This document shows, in pieces, positions 1 to 10,719 of a stretch of DNA of 64,000 nucleotides. The number at the start of each line of letters is the position of its first letter. Position 1 is the stretch's first letter. The position numbers and the translations under genes were made by a program. Where the stretch lies: assembly GCF_900091525.1 (NCBI RefSeq), contig NZ_FMCU01000001.1:372001-436000 (forward strand), written 5' to 3'. The notes under the pieces are model-generated. The model saw only the letters and a program-made list of their open reading frames with translations, did not search any database and was not told the DNA's origin. The DNA is from Micromonospora matsumotoense. GTDB taxonomy: Bacteria > Actinomycetota > Actinomycetes > Mycobacteriales > Micromonosporaceae.

Positions 1-2113
<2,113 letters not shown>

Positions 2114-2206
2114 GCTCCCGAGTCTAGGCGGCGGCCCGGAGGGCGACCCGCGCCGCCCGTACCGCGAGACGGTGAGCCGGGACACGCCGACGTCGCACGA
2201 TCCGGC

Positions 2207-2212
2207 TACGCT
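2207..2212 (+). promoter_or_regulatory. Candidate -10 box for a leaderless LON-domain transcript
   Basis: TACGCT fits the actinobacterial TANNNT -10 consensus and is followed by exactly seven bases and then the GTG start at 2220. That spacing puts transcription start at or next to the start codon. No Shine-Dalgarno sequence is visible before 2220. The same arrangement recurs at murT and at the leuS leader peptide. No convincing -35 box was seen. Confidence 0.5.
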
Positions 2213-2219
2213 CGGACAC

Positions 2220-2918
2220 GTGACCGCACGGCTGCCGGTGTTTCCCCTTGCCACGGTGCTCTTCCCAGGTCTGGTGCTGCCGTTGCACATCTTCGAGGAG
2301 CGTTACCGCCACCTGGTGCGGGACCTGGTCGGGCAGCCCGAGGGGGCGCCCCGGGAGTTCGGTGTGCTGGCCATCCGCTCCGGCTGGGAGGTCGCCCCGG
2401 GCGCGGGCCGGGCCACCCCGGGCGGTGGCGAGGTGACCCTGCACGAGGTGGGCTGCACCGCCGAGCTGCGTCAGGTCACCGAGCTGGACGACGGCGGCTT
2501 CGACATCGTCACGGTGGGCCGGCGACGGTTCCGGGTCGCCGAGGTCGACCGGGAGTCCGCCCCCTACCTGACCGCCGCCGTCGAGTGGCTGCCCGAGCCG
2601 ACCGGCCCGGACGAGGCGGCGGAGCTGCTGGCGGCCCGGGTGATCGCGGTCTTCCGGCAGTACCTGGGCCTGATCCGGGCCGACCCGCAGGAGCTGTCCG
2701 AGCAGTTGCCGGAGGACCCGACGGTGCTGTCGCACCTGGTGGCGGCCACCGCCGTGCTGACCGTGGCGGACCGGCAGCGGCTGCTCGCCATCGACGACAC
2801 CGCCGCCCGGCTCCGCGCCGAGCTGCGGCTGCTCAATCGCGAGTCGGCCCTGCTGCGTCAGGTGCGGGCGGTTCCGGTGCCGTTGTCGGAGCTGGCCTCC
2901 CCACCGGCCCCCAACTGA
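2220..2918 (+). CDS. Stand-alone LON N-terminal (substrate-binding) domain protein
   Basis: 232-residue cytoplasmic protein that is essentially only the LON N-terminal domain. The start [20 protein letters not shown] runs directly into [17 protein letters not shown], the hallmark of this domain. There is no AAA+ or protease part, so it is not Lon protease itself. Such single-domain proteins are common in actinobacteria and their function is not established; substrate recruitment is a guess. The GTG start was chosen because the domain begins there and a TACGCT box stands seven bases upstream. The 3' end overlaps the convergent DUF2567 gene by 86 bases. Confidence 0.85.
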   Translation: MTARLPVFPLATVLFPGLVLPLHIFEERYRHLVRDLVGQPEGAPREFGVLAIRSGWEVAPGAGRATPGGGEVTLHEVGCTAELRQVTELDDGGFDIVTVGRRRFRVAEVDRESAPYLTAAVEWLPEPTGPDEAAELLAARVIAVFRQYLGLIRADPQELSEQLPEDPTVLSHLVAATAVLTVADRQRLLAIDDTAARLRAELRLLNRESALLRQVRAVPVPLSELASPPAPN

Positions 2919-3858
2919 CCCCGCCCGGCACCCCGGGAGCACCGGGCCGGTCCCGACCGCTGTCGACGCCGGGCCGGTCCTGGTCGCCGTAGGCGTCGGG
3001 CCGGTCCTGGCGGCCGTGGGCGTCGGGACGGTCCCAGTCGCGGTAGCCGTCGGGGCGGTCCGGGACGGTGCTGCCGGTCGGTGGGGCGGTGCCGGTCGGG
3101 CCGTCGGGCCGGTCGGTGGCGGCGGGGCCCGGCCAACCGGCGACCTCGGGGCCGGTCGGCCAGTCGGGCTCCGGCTCCGGGCGCAGCGAGGGCCAGCGGG
3201 ACCAGCCGGCCAGCAGGGTGTACGTGACGGCGGCGGCGAACGCCGGCAGCAGCAGGTTGCCGTACGGCAGCGGCAGCACGCCGAGGACCCGTTCGATGCC
3301 CCCGGCCCGCAGGTCCGCCGGTTTGTCGAACGCCGTGCCGGCGGGGGCGGAGGCGAGCAGCCGCTGGTAGCCGTCCAGCCCGATCCGACGGCCCACCTGC
3401 CAGGCCACCAGGGCGGTGCCGAGCGCGCCGACGGTCGTCGCGACCAACCCGACCGGCCCGCGTCGGCGACGCAGCAGCGTCCACACCGCGATCGCGGCGA
3501 GCACCCCGAAGCCGAGCCCGAGCAGGCTGAACCAGCCGTCGGCGGCGATCGGCTGCTCCGGCTGCGGCTGGGCGTAGATGGCGCCCTCGGCGGTCTTGAG
3601 CACCGGGGTGTCCGGGGCCAGCGCCGCCCAGAGCAGCCCCAGCGGCACCCCGAGCGCGGTCAGGCCCAGCACCAGGGTGACCGCCACCGCCGGGGTGTGC
3701 CGGGGCTGCTGGTCGGGCGGCGGCGGCAGCGCGGCGGACGGCGGCGGCGGCCAGGGCAGGTACGACCCCGCGGGGTCGTACCTGGGCGCGGACGGGGTGG
3801 GCGCGACACCCGCCGGGGCGTCGGCCGGGCGGTGCGGATCGGGGGTGTCCGGGCTCAC
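2833..3858 (-). CDS. DUF2567-type membrane protein
   Basis: 341-residue integral membrane protein of unknown function. A Pro-rich cytoplasmic N-terminus (about 1-55) is followed by about four hydrophobic segments (near 58-80, 107-127, 137-153 and 200-220), with the conserved WALLAPDTPVL-like and GWFSLLGLGFG stretches between them. The C-terminal 100 residues are a low-complexity tail of DRPD/GR repeats that runs over the end of the convergent LON-domain gene. Overall layout resembles the actinobacterial DUF2567 family. The GTG start lies at the 5' limit of the open frame. The downstream overlap of coding ends is unusual, and the tail may be dispensable. Confidence 0.7.
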   Translation of the reverse strand: MSPDTPDPHRPADAPAGVAPTPSAPRYDPAGSYLPWPPPPSAALPPPPDQQPRHTPAVAVTLVLGLTALGVPLGLLWAALAPDTPVLKTAEGAIYAQPQPEQPIAADGWFSLLGLGFGVLAAIAVWTLLRRRRGPVGLVATTVGALGTALVAWQVGRRIGLDGYQRLLASAPAGTAFDKPADLRAGGIERVLGVLPLPYGNLLLPAFAAAVTYTLLAGWSRWPSLRPEPEPDWPTGPEVAGWPGPAATDRPDGPTGTAPPTGSTVPDRPDGYRDWDRPDAHGRQDRPDAYGDQDRPGVDSGRDRPGAPGVPGGVSWGPVGRPAPTTAPEPPAPDAAGPTRD

Positions 3859-3914
3859 CCGATGATCCTCTCAGGCGTAGCGGTGCGGCGGGGCGGCGGA
3901 GCCCGTACCGCCCC

Positions 3915-5483
3915 TCAGCGGGCGAACGGCTCCAACATCACCGAGGCGGCCCGCAGCCAGGCGGCCCGGGTCTCCGCCTGGAGCTGGTGGTACTCGATCG
4001 ACGAACCGGTCTCCAGCACCGGGTCGTACGGCACCACCGCGACGGCCCGGGTCCGGGTGGCGAAGTGCCGCTCCAGGTCGTCCTGGAGGGTCGACCGGCC
4101 CGGGGTGGGGCAGGAGATCAGGGTGATCGCGTTGTCGGCCAGCTCACCCATCCCCTCCTCGTGCAGCAGGTCGAGCATCCAGTCGGCGCTGAACGCCGCG
4201 TCCTCCCGGGGCACGGTGGTCACCACGAGTTGGTCGGCGGCGTGCATGACGGTGCGCCAGTTGGGGCTCTCCACGTTGTTGCCGGTGTCGACGCAGACCA
4301 CGTCGTGGGTGCGGCGCAGCAGCTCCAGCACCCGTTTGACGGTGAACTGGTCGAGGCGCTGGGCGAACCGGGGACTCTCCTCCCCGGCCAGCACGTCGTA
4401 CGAGCCGTCGGAGGCGTGCCGCAGGTAGTCGTCGAGGGACTCCAGCAGCTCGGCGCCGTCCCGGATCTCGATGTGCGCCAGGTCGCTGATCAGGTGCCGG
4501 ATGGTCCGGGCGTGCCGGGCGCTGCCGGCGCGCAGGCCGAGGGTGCCGCGCAGTTCGTTGTCGTCCCAGGCGAGCACGCCCCGGCCCCGGACGCTGCCGA
4601 CGGTGGCGGCGGCGAGCACCGTGGCGGTGGTCTTGTGCACCCCGCCCTTGGGGTTGGCGAACGCGAGCACCCGGGGGGTGCCCAGGTCGCGGCGGAGGAT
4701 GCCGGCGGCCCGTTCCTGCTCGTCCTGGGGACCCTGCTGACGCCACTCGATGCGGGCCGGTTCGATCCGGGCCGGGTAGCCCCGGTCGGCGGTCACCGCC
4801 GGCGGGTAGGCCGGCTGCTCCGGCTGGTAGGCCGGCTGCTCCGGCTGGTACGTCGGCGCGGCCGGGTAGCCGGGCTCCGGGTACGCCGGCTCGGGGTAGG
4901 CGGGTTGCGGCGGCTGGTACGTCGGCTCCGGCGGCGCGTAGCCGGGCGCGCGGTAACCGTTGTCCAGCAGGGCGTACCGGGACTCGGGGGGTGGCGGCTC
5001 GGACCGGTAGCCGTTGTCCAGCAGGGCGTAGCGGGACGGGACGACCGGCGGCTCCGGCGGCCGGGCCGGCTCCGGCAGGTATCCGGGGTCGGCCGGATAA
5101 CCGGGGGCGGCACGGTAGCCGGGCTCGGCCGGGTAGCCCGGCTCGGCGCGGTAGCCGCCGGGCTCGGCCGGATAGTCCGCCGCGACGCGGTGGGCCGGGT
5201 CGACCCGGTAGCTGGCTTCGGCCCGGTAGCCCGGGTCGGGGTCGTAGCCGGGGTTCGCACCGTAGCCCGGGTCGGCGGGTGGCGGCACGGCCGCCGACCC
5301 CCGTCCGGACCAACCACCGGCGGGCCCACGGCCGGGCAGCGGGTCCCGGGCCGGGTCCTCGCCGCGGCGCTCCGGCTCCGCCTGTTCGGCGGCGCGTCCG
5401 CCGAGGCGGGCGCGTTCGAAGAGCGCCCGCCATCGCGGTGCCGGTTCGGCCGACCGACCCCAGCCGGTCTCGCTGCCGTCCAA
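3915..5483 (-). CDS. ParA/MinD-like ATPase with long Pro/Tyr repeat N-terminus
   Basis: 522-residue protein. The C-terminal 260 residues form a SIMIBI/ParA-like ATPase domain with NPKGGVHKTTATVLAAAT as deviant Walker A. The canonical glycine before the lysine is a histidine here (codon CAC). Later segments, DVVCVDTGNNV and VVTTVPRED, fit ParA/MinD folds. The N-terminal half is disordered with EPGY/DPGY and QPEQPAY repeats and two copies of SRYALLDNGYR. It resembles MinD-like proteins of mycobacterial ESX loci and Streptomyces, but no partner gene is adjacent. I prefer the TTG start because GGGAGGG lies seven bases upstream; an ATG at 5564 is the alternative. Role unknown: positioning or secretion are both possible. 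Confidence 0.7.
   Translation of the reverse strand: MDGSETGWGRSAEPAPRWRALFERARLGGRAAEQAEPERRGEDPARDPLPGRGPAGGWSGRGSAAVPPPADPGYGANPGYDPDPGYRAEASYRVDPAHRVAADYPAEPGGYRAEPGYPAEPGYRAAPGYPADPGYLPEPARPPEPPVVPSRYALLDNGYRSEPPPPESRYALLDNGYRAPGYAPPEPTYQPPQPAYPEPAYPEPGYPAAPTYQPEQPAYQPEQPAYPPAVTADRGYPARIEPARIEWRQQGPQDEQERAAGILRRDLGTPRVLAFANPKGGVHKTTATVLAAATVGSVRGRGVLAWDDNELRGTLGLRAGSARHARTIRHLISDLAHIEIRDGAELLESLDDYLRHASDGSYDVLAGEESPRFAQRLDQFTVKRVLELLRRTHDVVCVDTGNNVESPNWRTVMHAADQLVVTTVPREDAAFSADWMLDLLHEEGMGELADNAITLISCPTPGRSTLQDDLERHFATRTRAVAVVPYDPVLETGSSIEYHQLQAETRAAWLRAASVMLEPFAR
4795..5275 (-). repeat. In-frame Pro-Tyr repeats of the ParA-like gene
   Basis: Imperfect tandem repeats encode EPGY-, DPGY- and QPEQPAY-type units. 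One 27-bp unit around 4805-4858 occurs twice, and a unit encoding SRYALLDNGYR occurs at about 4950-4982 and 5010-5035. These stretches stay in frame, so they look like an expanding disordered linker rather than a mobile repeat. Confidence 0.75.
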
Positions 5484-5580
5484 GGCTCGCCCTCCCGCGC
5501 CGTCGATCTCCGCCTGACAGGCTACGAACGAAACCCTATTCGGACCACACCGGTCTGCACACATCCCCCGGGCACAATAC

Positions 5581-6564
5581 TTACGGCGACCGGACGGACG
5601 ACCCGCTGCGACGGGAGTCCGGGGAGGTGGGAGCGGGGGTCGACACCGACCGCTCCGATCCGGTCCCGGTCGGCGACGGTACCGGGGCGATCACGGCGGG
5701 TGCTCCTTCCGACGAATCGCCCATCGTCGCACCCGGCGACGGTACCGGGTCGGCGGACGTCGGGGCCCGTCCGGCGGGTGGCCGGGCCGTGTCAGCCGGG
5801 GGCCGGGCCGTGTCAGCCGGGGGCCGGGCCGTGTCAGCCGGGGGCCGGGCAGTGTCCCGTTGCTCCGGCAGCGGGGGCAGGAACACCGTCCGGTCCAGTC
5901 GGGTCACCTCGGGGGCCGGGTCGAGCGCCCGCACGCCGTCCCGTCCGGCCAGGGCGCGCAGGGCGGCCGGTGCGGCGCGGACCACCGCCGCGTAGACGCA
6001 GGCGCAGGCCGACCGGTAGCCGGCCGCCTCCCGCGCGGCGACCTGCGCCCCGGTCTCGTACCCCTGGCGGGTCGTCGGGTCGGCGGTGTCGGCGGCTCGG
6101 CTCCGCTGGTCGGCGGCCTCCCGGTCCTTGCGGTCCGCGAGGCCGGCCATCCCGGCGGTGACGTCCTGCGGCAGCAGCTGCGCCGGCAGCCGGACCACCT
6201 CGGTCTGCCGGTCCGGCAGTGGCACCCGGACCACCACCGCCGCCACCTCGACGTCGGCGAGCAGCGCCGGCAACCGGTCCGGCGCGAGGTAGCGGTCGAA
6301 GCTGACCAGCGCGTACGCCCCGGCGGTCAGCGCGGCGAGTTCGGCCCGGGTGGCGGCGGCGTACCCGGGCAGCGAGTCGCCCGGCAGCACCCCGACCCGG
6401 GTCACCTGCCCGACGGTGCGGTCACCCACCGGCTCGGGCCGGCGGGCCGCCCAGCCGACGGTGAGCAGCACCGCGCCGACGGCGAGCACCGCCGCGGTGA
6501 CCAGCCCCCGGCGCGGCCGGGGCGGGACAGCGGGCGGGTCGACACCCGACGGCCGGCGCGGCAC
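5581..6564 (-). CDS. Membrane-anchored protein of unknown function with heptad repeat tail
   Basis: 327-residue protein with a short Arg/Pro-rich cytoplasmic start, one membrane segment (about residues 21-40) and an exported domain of about 200 residues. The exported part ends in a Pro/Ser/Thr-rich tail. The tail carries four tandem DTARPPA units encoded by a 21-bp repeat. Three cysteines sit close together in YRSACACVY and upstream. I do not recognise the family. It lies between rluD and the ParA-like gene, with small gaps on both sides, so it may be cotranscribed with either. Confidence 0.6.
   Translation of the reverse strand: MPRRPSGVDPPAVPPRPRRGLVTAAVLAVGAVLLTVGWAARRPEPVGDRTVGQVTRVGVLPGDSLPGYAAATRAELAALTAGAYALVSFDRYLAPDRLPALLADVEVAAVVVRVPLPDRQTEVVRLPAQLLPQDVTAGMAGLADRKDREAADQRSRAADTADPTTRQGYETGAQVAAREAAGYRSACACVYAAVVRAAPAALRALAGRDGVRALDPAPEVTRLDRTVFLPPLPEQRDTARPPADTARPPADTARPPADTARPPAGRAPTSADPVPSPGATMGDSSEGAPAVIAPVPSPTGTGSERSVSTPAPTSPDSRRSGSSVRSP
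5772..5856 (-). repeat. 21-bp tandem repeat, about four copies
   Basis: A 21-bp unit containing GTGTCAGCCGGGGGCCGGGC recurs with exact 21-bp period, with copies starting near 5789, 5810, 5831 and, partly, 5852. It encodes the in-frame DTARPPA heptads of the flanking membrane-anchored protein. Nearly identical copies point to recent slippage. Confidence 0.85.
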
Positions 6565-6567
6565 CGG

Positions 6568-7512
6568 TCAGTCGCGCAGGAGCGTCAGCGCGCGGGCCAG
6601 GTCGTCCGGGTACTCGCTGACGAAGGTGACGTCGTCGCCGGTACGCGGGTGGGCGAAGGTCAACGACCGGGCGTGCAGCCACTGCCGGCGCAGTTCGAGC
6701 CGCGCCGACAGGGTCGGATCGGCCCCGTAGGTGAGGTCGCCGACGCACGGGTGCCGCAGGGTCGAGAAGTGCACCCGGATCTGGTGGGTACGCCCCGTCT
6801 CCAGCCGGACGTCGAGCAGGCTGGCCGACGGGAACGCCTCGATGGTGTCGTAGTGGGTGATGCTCGGCTTGCCGTCGGAGACCACCGCCCAGCGGTAGTC
6901 GTGGTGCGGGTGCCGGTCGATCGGGGCGTCGATGGTGCCGCGCGACGGGTCGGGGTGCCCCTGGACCACCGCGTGGTAGCGCTTCTCCACCTCGCGGTAC
7001 TTGAACGCCCGCTTGAGCGCGGTGTACGCCTGCTCGCTCTTGGCCACCGCCATGATCCCGGTGGTGCCCACGTCGAGCCGGTGCACCACGCCCTGCCGCT
7101 CGGCGGCTCCGCTGGTGGAGATCCGGTGGCCGATCGCGGCGAGGCCACCGATGACGGTCGGGCCGGTCCAGCCGGGGCTGGGGTGGGCCGCCACCCCGAC
7201 CGGCTTGTCCACCACCACGATGTCGTCGTCGGCGTAGACCACGGTCAGCCCGGGGACCGCCTGCGGCACCACGGTCGGCGGCGCGACCGGCGCGGGCAGC
7301 GTCACCTCCAGCCAGGAACCGGCCTTGACCTTGTGCGAGTTCTGCCGGGCCGCGCCGTCGACCAGCGCGTCACCGGCGTCGACCAGCGCGGCGGCCGCGG
7401 TACGCGAGAGCCCGAAGAGGCGGGACACCGCCTGGTCCAGCCGCATGCCGTCGAGGCCATCCGGAACGGGCAGGGAGCGGTGGTCGCCGCCGGCGGCGAA
7501 GGCGGCGGTCAT
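6568..7512 (-). CDS. rluD: RluA/RluD-family rRNA pseudouridine synthase
   Basis: 314-residue enzyme that converts uridines to pseudouridine, probably in 23S rRNA helix 69 if it is a true RluD. An S4 RNA-binding domain occupies about residues 15-75 ([18 protein letters not shown]...). The catalytic motif is [12 protein letters not shown], with the Asp near residue 145, followed by the [11 protein letters not shown] and [11 protein letters not shown] motifs of the family. The ATG overlaps the lspA stop as ATGA. The lspA-rluD pairing is common in actinobacteria. The exact target position cannot be read from the sequence. Confidence 0.92.
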   Translation of the reverse strand: MTAAFAAGGDHRSLPVPDGLDGMRLDQAVSRLFGLSRTAAAALVDAGDALVDGAARQNSHKVKAGSWLEVTLPAPVAPPTVVPQAVPGLTVVYADDDIVVVDKPVGVAAHPSPGWTGPTVIGGLAAIGHRISTSGAAERQGVVHRLDVGTTGIMAVAKSEQAYTALKRAFKYREVEKRYHAVVQGHPDPSRGTIDAPIDRHPHHDYRWAVVSDGKPSITHYDTIEAFPSASLLDVRLETGRTHQIRVHFSTLRHPCVGDLTYGADPTLSARLELRRQWLHARSLTFAHPRTGDDVTFVSEYPDDLARALTLLRD

Positions 7513-8156
7513 GCCCGCTCCTGCGGCTCGGCGTCGGCCTTCGTCGACCCGGCGGCGGCCGGTCCGGTGGGGGTGGCGTCGGCGGGGGCGGCGTCGCCCT
7601 TGGCGCCGACCCGCCGCCCGTCGCGCTGGCGGCCGGTCAGCTCCAGCAGCACGGCCAGCAGCACCCCGGAGACCAGGCAGCTGTCGGCCAGGTTGAACAC
7701 CGGCCAGACCTGGCCGTACGGGTCGAAGAGGCTGACCATGTCCACCACGTGACCGACGAAGTGGCCGGGGGCCCGGAAAATCCGGTCGGTGAGGTTGCCC
7801 AGCGCGCCGCCCAGCACCAGCCCCAGGGAGACCGCCCAGGGCAGTGAGCGCAGCCGCACCGCCATCCAGCTGATCCAGCCGACCACCCCGATGGTGATCA
7901 ACGGGAACACCCAGGTGTGGTCGGCGCCGATGCTCCACGCCGCACCGCTGTTGCGGGTCAGGGTGAGGTAGACCACCCCACCGAGCAGCCGAACCGGCGC
8001 CCGGTCGTCGAGCAGTTGCAGGGCGAGGTGCTTGGTGAGCAGATCCGTCAGCAACGCGAGCAGCGCGATGCTGACGAGGACCACGACCGCCCTGCGGCGG
8101 GGGGTGCGGCCGGCCGGCTCGGTGGTGCCGGGTCCGGCGGTCGGTGCTGTGGTCAT
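7509..8156 (-). CDS. lspA: Lipoprotein signal peptidase (SPase II)
   Basis: Inner-membrane aspartyl protease that cleaves the signal peptide of prolipoproteins. Four hydrophobic segments are visible. The two catalytic aspartates lie in GNLTDRI (about residue 122) and FNLADS (about 154), and NSGAAWS is another conserved block. Both ends carry extra low-complexity Ala/Pro/Thr tails. I place the start at ATG 8156, preceded by GGGGAG at short spacing; a GTG at 8201 would add 15 residues. Translation is coupled to rluD by an ATGA overlap. Confidence 0.94.
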   Translation of the reverse strand: MTTAPTAGPGTTEPAGRTPRRRAVVVLVSIALLALLTDLLTKHLALQLLDDRAPVRLLGGVVYLTLTRNSGAAWSIGADHTWVFPLITIGVVGWISWMAVRLRSLPWAVSLGLVLGGALGNLTDRIFRAPGHFVGHVVDMVSLFDPYGQVWPVFNLADSCLVSGVLLAVLLELTGRQRDGRRVGAKGDAAPADATPTGPAAAGSTKADAEPQERA

Positions 8157-8222
8157 CGACTCCCCATCGACTGTCTCGACGACGTGGGTCCGCCGTCTCA
8201 CGAGATCACCGGGGAGTGGACG

Positions 8223-8654
8223 TCAGCGCCGCTCCGCCAGCTGCTTGCAGGTCACGCAGAGGGTCGCCGACGGGAAGGCGGCGAGCCGCTCCACCGGGAT
8301 CGGGTTCCCGCACCGCTCGCACCATCCGTAGCCACCCTCGTCGAGCCGCTCCAGGGCACGCTCGACCTGAGTGATCCGTTCCCGGATGCTGTTCGCGAGG
8401 GAGATCTCCTGCTCGCGCTCGAACGTCTTGGTGCCGGTGTCGGCCTGGTCGTCCCCGGCCGAGTCGGTCAGCCGGTCGCGCTGCAGCTCGGTGATCTCGC
8501 TCAGCGTCTGATCGTACTCGGCGCGCAGCTCGTCCCGTCGGGCCGCCAGGGCCGCCCGGATCTTCTCGGTCTCCGCCGCGCTGCGGGTGGCCTGCGCAGT
8601 GGCCTTCGCCGCCGGTTTGCGACCGGCGGTCCTGGTGTCGGCTGGCTTCGCCAT
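8223..8654 (-). CDS. TraR/DksA-type C4 zinc-finger protein
   Basis: 143-residue protein with a basic Ala/Lys N-terminus, a helical middle of about 35-100 that looks like a DksA-type coiled coil, and a C-terminal C4 zinc finger, WCERCGNPI ... LCVTCKQ (cysteines near 110, 113, 131 and 134). DksA relatives bind in the secondary channel of RNA polymerase; whether this one responds to ppGpp is not known. The ATG is preceded by GGGAG at good spacing. A well-formed promoter lies upstream (8779-8807). It stands next to lspA-rluD, a frequent neighbourhood in actinobacteria. Confidence 0.88.
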   Translation of the reverse strand: MAKPADTRTAGRKPAAKATAQATRSAAETEKIRAALAARRDELRAEYDQTLSEITELQRDRLTDSAGDDQADTGTKTFEREQEISLANSIRERITQVERALERLDEGGYGWCERCGNPIPVERLAAFPSATLCVTCKQLAERR

Positions 8655-8778
8655 CGTCAGCTCCCTCAGCCGCGGGACGCGGCGGTCGGCGGTGCCCGGA
8701 CAGGGTCCGCCGACGTGGCGTCCCCAGGTAACAAAACGGGCGCACGGCAACGGTGGCCGCGCACTCCGGAGATTGGCA

Positions 8779-8807
8779 AGAATACGGAACGTACAGGCGT
8801 CCGACAA
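8779..8807 (-). promoter_or_regulatory. Sigma70-type promoter of the TraR/DksA gene
   Basis: Reading the minus strand, TTGTCG (8807-8802) is followed by a 17-bp spacer and TATTCT (8784-8779). Spacing is optimal and both hexamers are close to consensus, which is striking in this G+C-rich DNA. The implied transcript starts near 8772 and has a leader of about 118 nt. The remaining stretch 8808-8877 is relatively A+T-rich and holds a weak CCCATTTATGGG inverted repeat just past the antiporter stop. Confidence 0.6.
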
Positions 8808-8877
8808 CGTGCCGGACCGTCGCGCCGCTATTCAGCCCCCAATAACCCATAAATGGGGCAAAAGGAAGACTAGCAGA

Positions 8878-10380
8878 TCAGGCGTCCCGATCCTCGCCGT
8901 ACTCGCCGAACCACCTCGCCAGGCGACCCCGCCGGCTGACCGCCCGCAGCCGGCGCTCCGCCTCGTCCCGCACCCCGGCGGTCGCCACGATCAACAGGCT
9001 GTCCCCGGTCTTGAGCCGGGTGTCCGCACCGGGCACGAAGCCCACCCCGTCACGCAGCACCAGGGTCACCGACGCGCCCACCGGCAGCCGCAGCTCGTCG
9101 ACGTGCACCCCGGCCAGCCGGGACCCCGCCGGCACCTCCAACTGGAGCAGGTCCGCCCGCATCCGCTCCAACGGGGCGGTCTCCACCCGGATCTCCGCCA
9201 GCTCGGCCGGGGCGGTCACCCGCAGCCGACGGGCGGCCGGCGCGAGCGTGCCCGCCTGGAGCACCGTGAAGATCACCACCAGTACGAAGACCGCGTCGAA
9301 GAGCCGGTCCGCCCCGGGCACCCGGGCCGACAGCGGGATGGTGGCCAGCACGATCGGCACCGCGCCCCGCAGCCCGGCCCAGGACAGGAACGCCTGCTCG
9401 CGCAGGTTCACCCGGAACGGCAGCGCGGAGACCAGCACCGACAGCGGCCGGGCCAGCAGCAGCAGGGCCAGCCCGGTGACCACCGCCGGCAGCAGCGCGG
9501 TGTGCAGCCGCTCCGGCGTGGCCAGCAGGCCGAGCAGCACGAACAGCCCGATCTGGGCCAACCAGGCCAGCCCGTCGGCGAAGCCCAGGATGGCCTGCCG
9601 GTGCGGCAGCCGGGCGTTGCCGAGCAGCACCCCGGCCACATAGACGGCGAGGAAGCCGGAGGCGTGCAGCATCGCCCCGGCGGCGTACGCCAGCACGGTG
9701 AACCCGACGGCGGCGATCGGATACAACCCGGACGAGGGCAGCGCCGCCCGACGCAGCGCGAACCGACCGGCCAACCCGGCGGCCAACCCGACCGTCGCGC
9801 CCACCCCCAGCTCGTAGCCCACCAGGAAGACCTCGAACCACCACGGGTGCTCGACCGGGCCGCTGCGGGACAGCAGCACCACCAGGATCACCACCGGGGC
9901 GTCGTTCATGCCCGACTCGGCCTCGAGGGTGGCCACCAGCCGGGGTGGCAGCCGCAGCCGGCGCAGCGTGGCGAAGACCGCCGCCGCGTCGGTGGAGGAG
10001 AGCACCGCGCCATAGAGCAGCGCCAACCGCCAGTCCAGCCCGAGCAGCAGGTGCACCACCAGGCCGACGACGACGATGCTGACCAGCACCCCGACCGTGG
10101 ACAACGCGCCGGCCAACCCGAGCACCGGGCGCAGGGTGCTCCACCGGGCGGTCAGCCCGCCCTCCGCGATGATCACGATCAACGCGCAGAAGCCGAGCAC
10201 CCGGGTCAGCTCGGCGTCGTCGAACCGGATGCCCAACCCGGCCTCGCCGATCGCCACCCCGAGCGCCAGATAGACCAGGAGACTCGGTACGCCCAGCCGG
10301 CTGGAGAACCGCACCGCCCCGATCGCCACCAGCAACACGGCCGCCCCGAGGAGCAGGGCCAGATCCAGTCCCGGCGTCAC
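8878..10380 (-). CDS. CPA1-family cation/proton antiporter with C-terminal TrkA-C domain
   Basis: 500-residue NhaP2/CvrA-like antiporter. The first 390 residues carry about 12 hydrophobic segments with family signatures such as AVLSSTDAAAVFATLR and LEAESGMNDAPVV, the latter holding the conserved ND pair of CPA1 exchangers. The last 100 residues form a RCK C-terminal (TrkA-C) regulatory domain (LAGVHVDELRLP ... LKTGDSLLIVAT). It probably exchanges K+ or Na+ for protons across the membrane; the ion cannot be told from sequence. It starts at GTG, 22 bases after the DUF167 gene. Confidence 0.9.
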   Translation of the reverse strand: MTPGLDLALLLGAAVLLVAIGAVRFSSRLGVPSLLVYLALGVAIGEAGLGIRFDDAELTRVLGFCALIVIIAEGGLTARWSTLRPVLGLAGALSTVGVLVSIVVVGLVVHLLLGLDWRLALLYGAVLSSTDAAAVFATLRRLRLPPRLVATLEAESGMNDAPVVILVVLLSRSGPVEHPWWFEVFLVGYELGVGATVGLAAGLAGRFALRRAALPSSGLYPIAAVGFTVLAYAAGAMLHASGFLAVYVAGVLLGNARLPHRQAILGFADGLAWLAQIGLFVLLGLLATPERLHTALLPAVVTGLALLLLARPLSVLVSALPFRVNLREQAFLSWAGLRGAVPIVLATIPLSARVPGADRLFDAVFVLVVIFTVLQAGTLAPAARRLRVTAPAELAEIRVETAPLERMRADLLQLEVPAGSRLAGVHVDELRLPVGASVTLVLRDGVGFVPGADTRLKTGDSLLIVATAGVRDEAERRLRAVSRRGRLARWFGEYGEDRDA

Positions 10381-10402
10381 GGGCGCCCGACCCGGGGCGC
10401 CG

Positions 10403-10708
10403 TCACCCGACCGATCCGTCGCGCAGCCGCCGCAGCAGCTCGGTCAGGCCGGGTGTCGGACGGTCGACCAGGAAGAGCTTGTCCCGGCTGGCCGCACCGG
10501 CGCGCAGCGCCACCACCGCCGGACGGACGCCCAGGGCCCCGGCCAGCGCCCGACGGGCCGCCTCGGTGGCCCGGCCGTCCACCGCCGGGGCGGTCACGGC
10601 GATCACCAGGGCGGGACCGTGCGGGCCCGCGAAGCAGCCGCCGACCCGGGCTCGGGACGCGCCGGGCTTGACCCGCACCGCGACGGTCAGCGTGTCGTCC
10701 GTGGGCAT
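10403..10708 (-). CDS. DUF167 (YggU-type) small protein
   Basis: 101-residue protein matching the DUF167/YggU fold. VAVRVKPGASRARVGG at the N-terminus and VDGRATEAARRALAGALGV followed by GAASRDKLFLVD are the family blocks. The function of the family is unknown. The ATG at 10708 was chosen because the conserved strand starts right after it. In many actinobacteria this gene sits at the edge of the division cluster, as here. Confidence 0.88.
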   Translation of the reverse strand: MPTDDTLTVAVRVKPGASRARVGGCFAGPHGPALVIAVTAPAVDGRATEAARRALAGALGVRPAVVALRAGAASRDKLFLVDRPTPGLTELLRRLRDGSVG

Positions 10709-10719
10709 CGAGGCCGGCC

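Noticed and set aside
2114..2219. Considered as a histidine leader peptide region before hisD.
   Set aside because: No run of His codons and no terminator hairpin seen on the minus strand.
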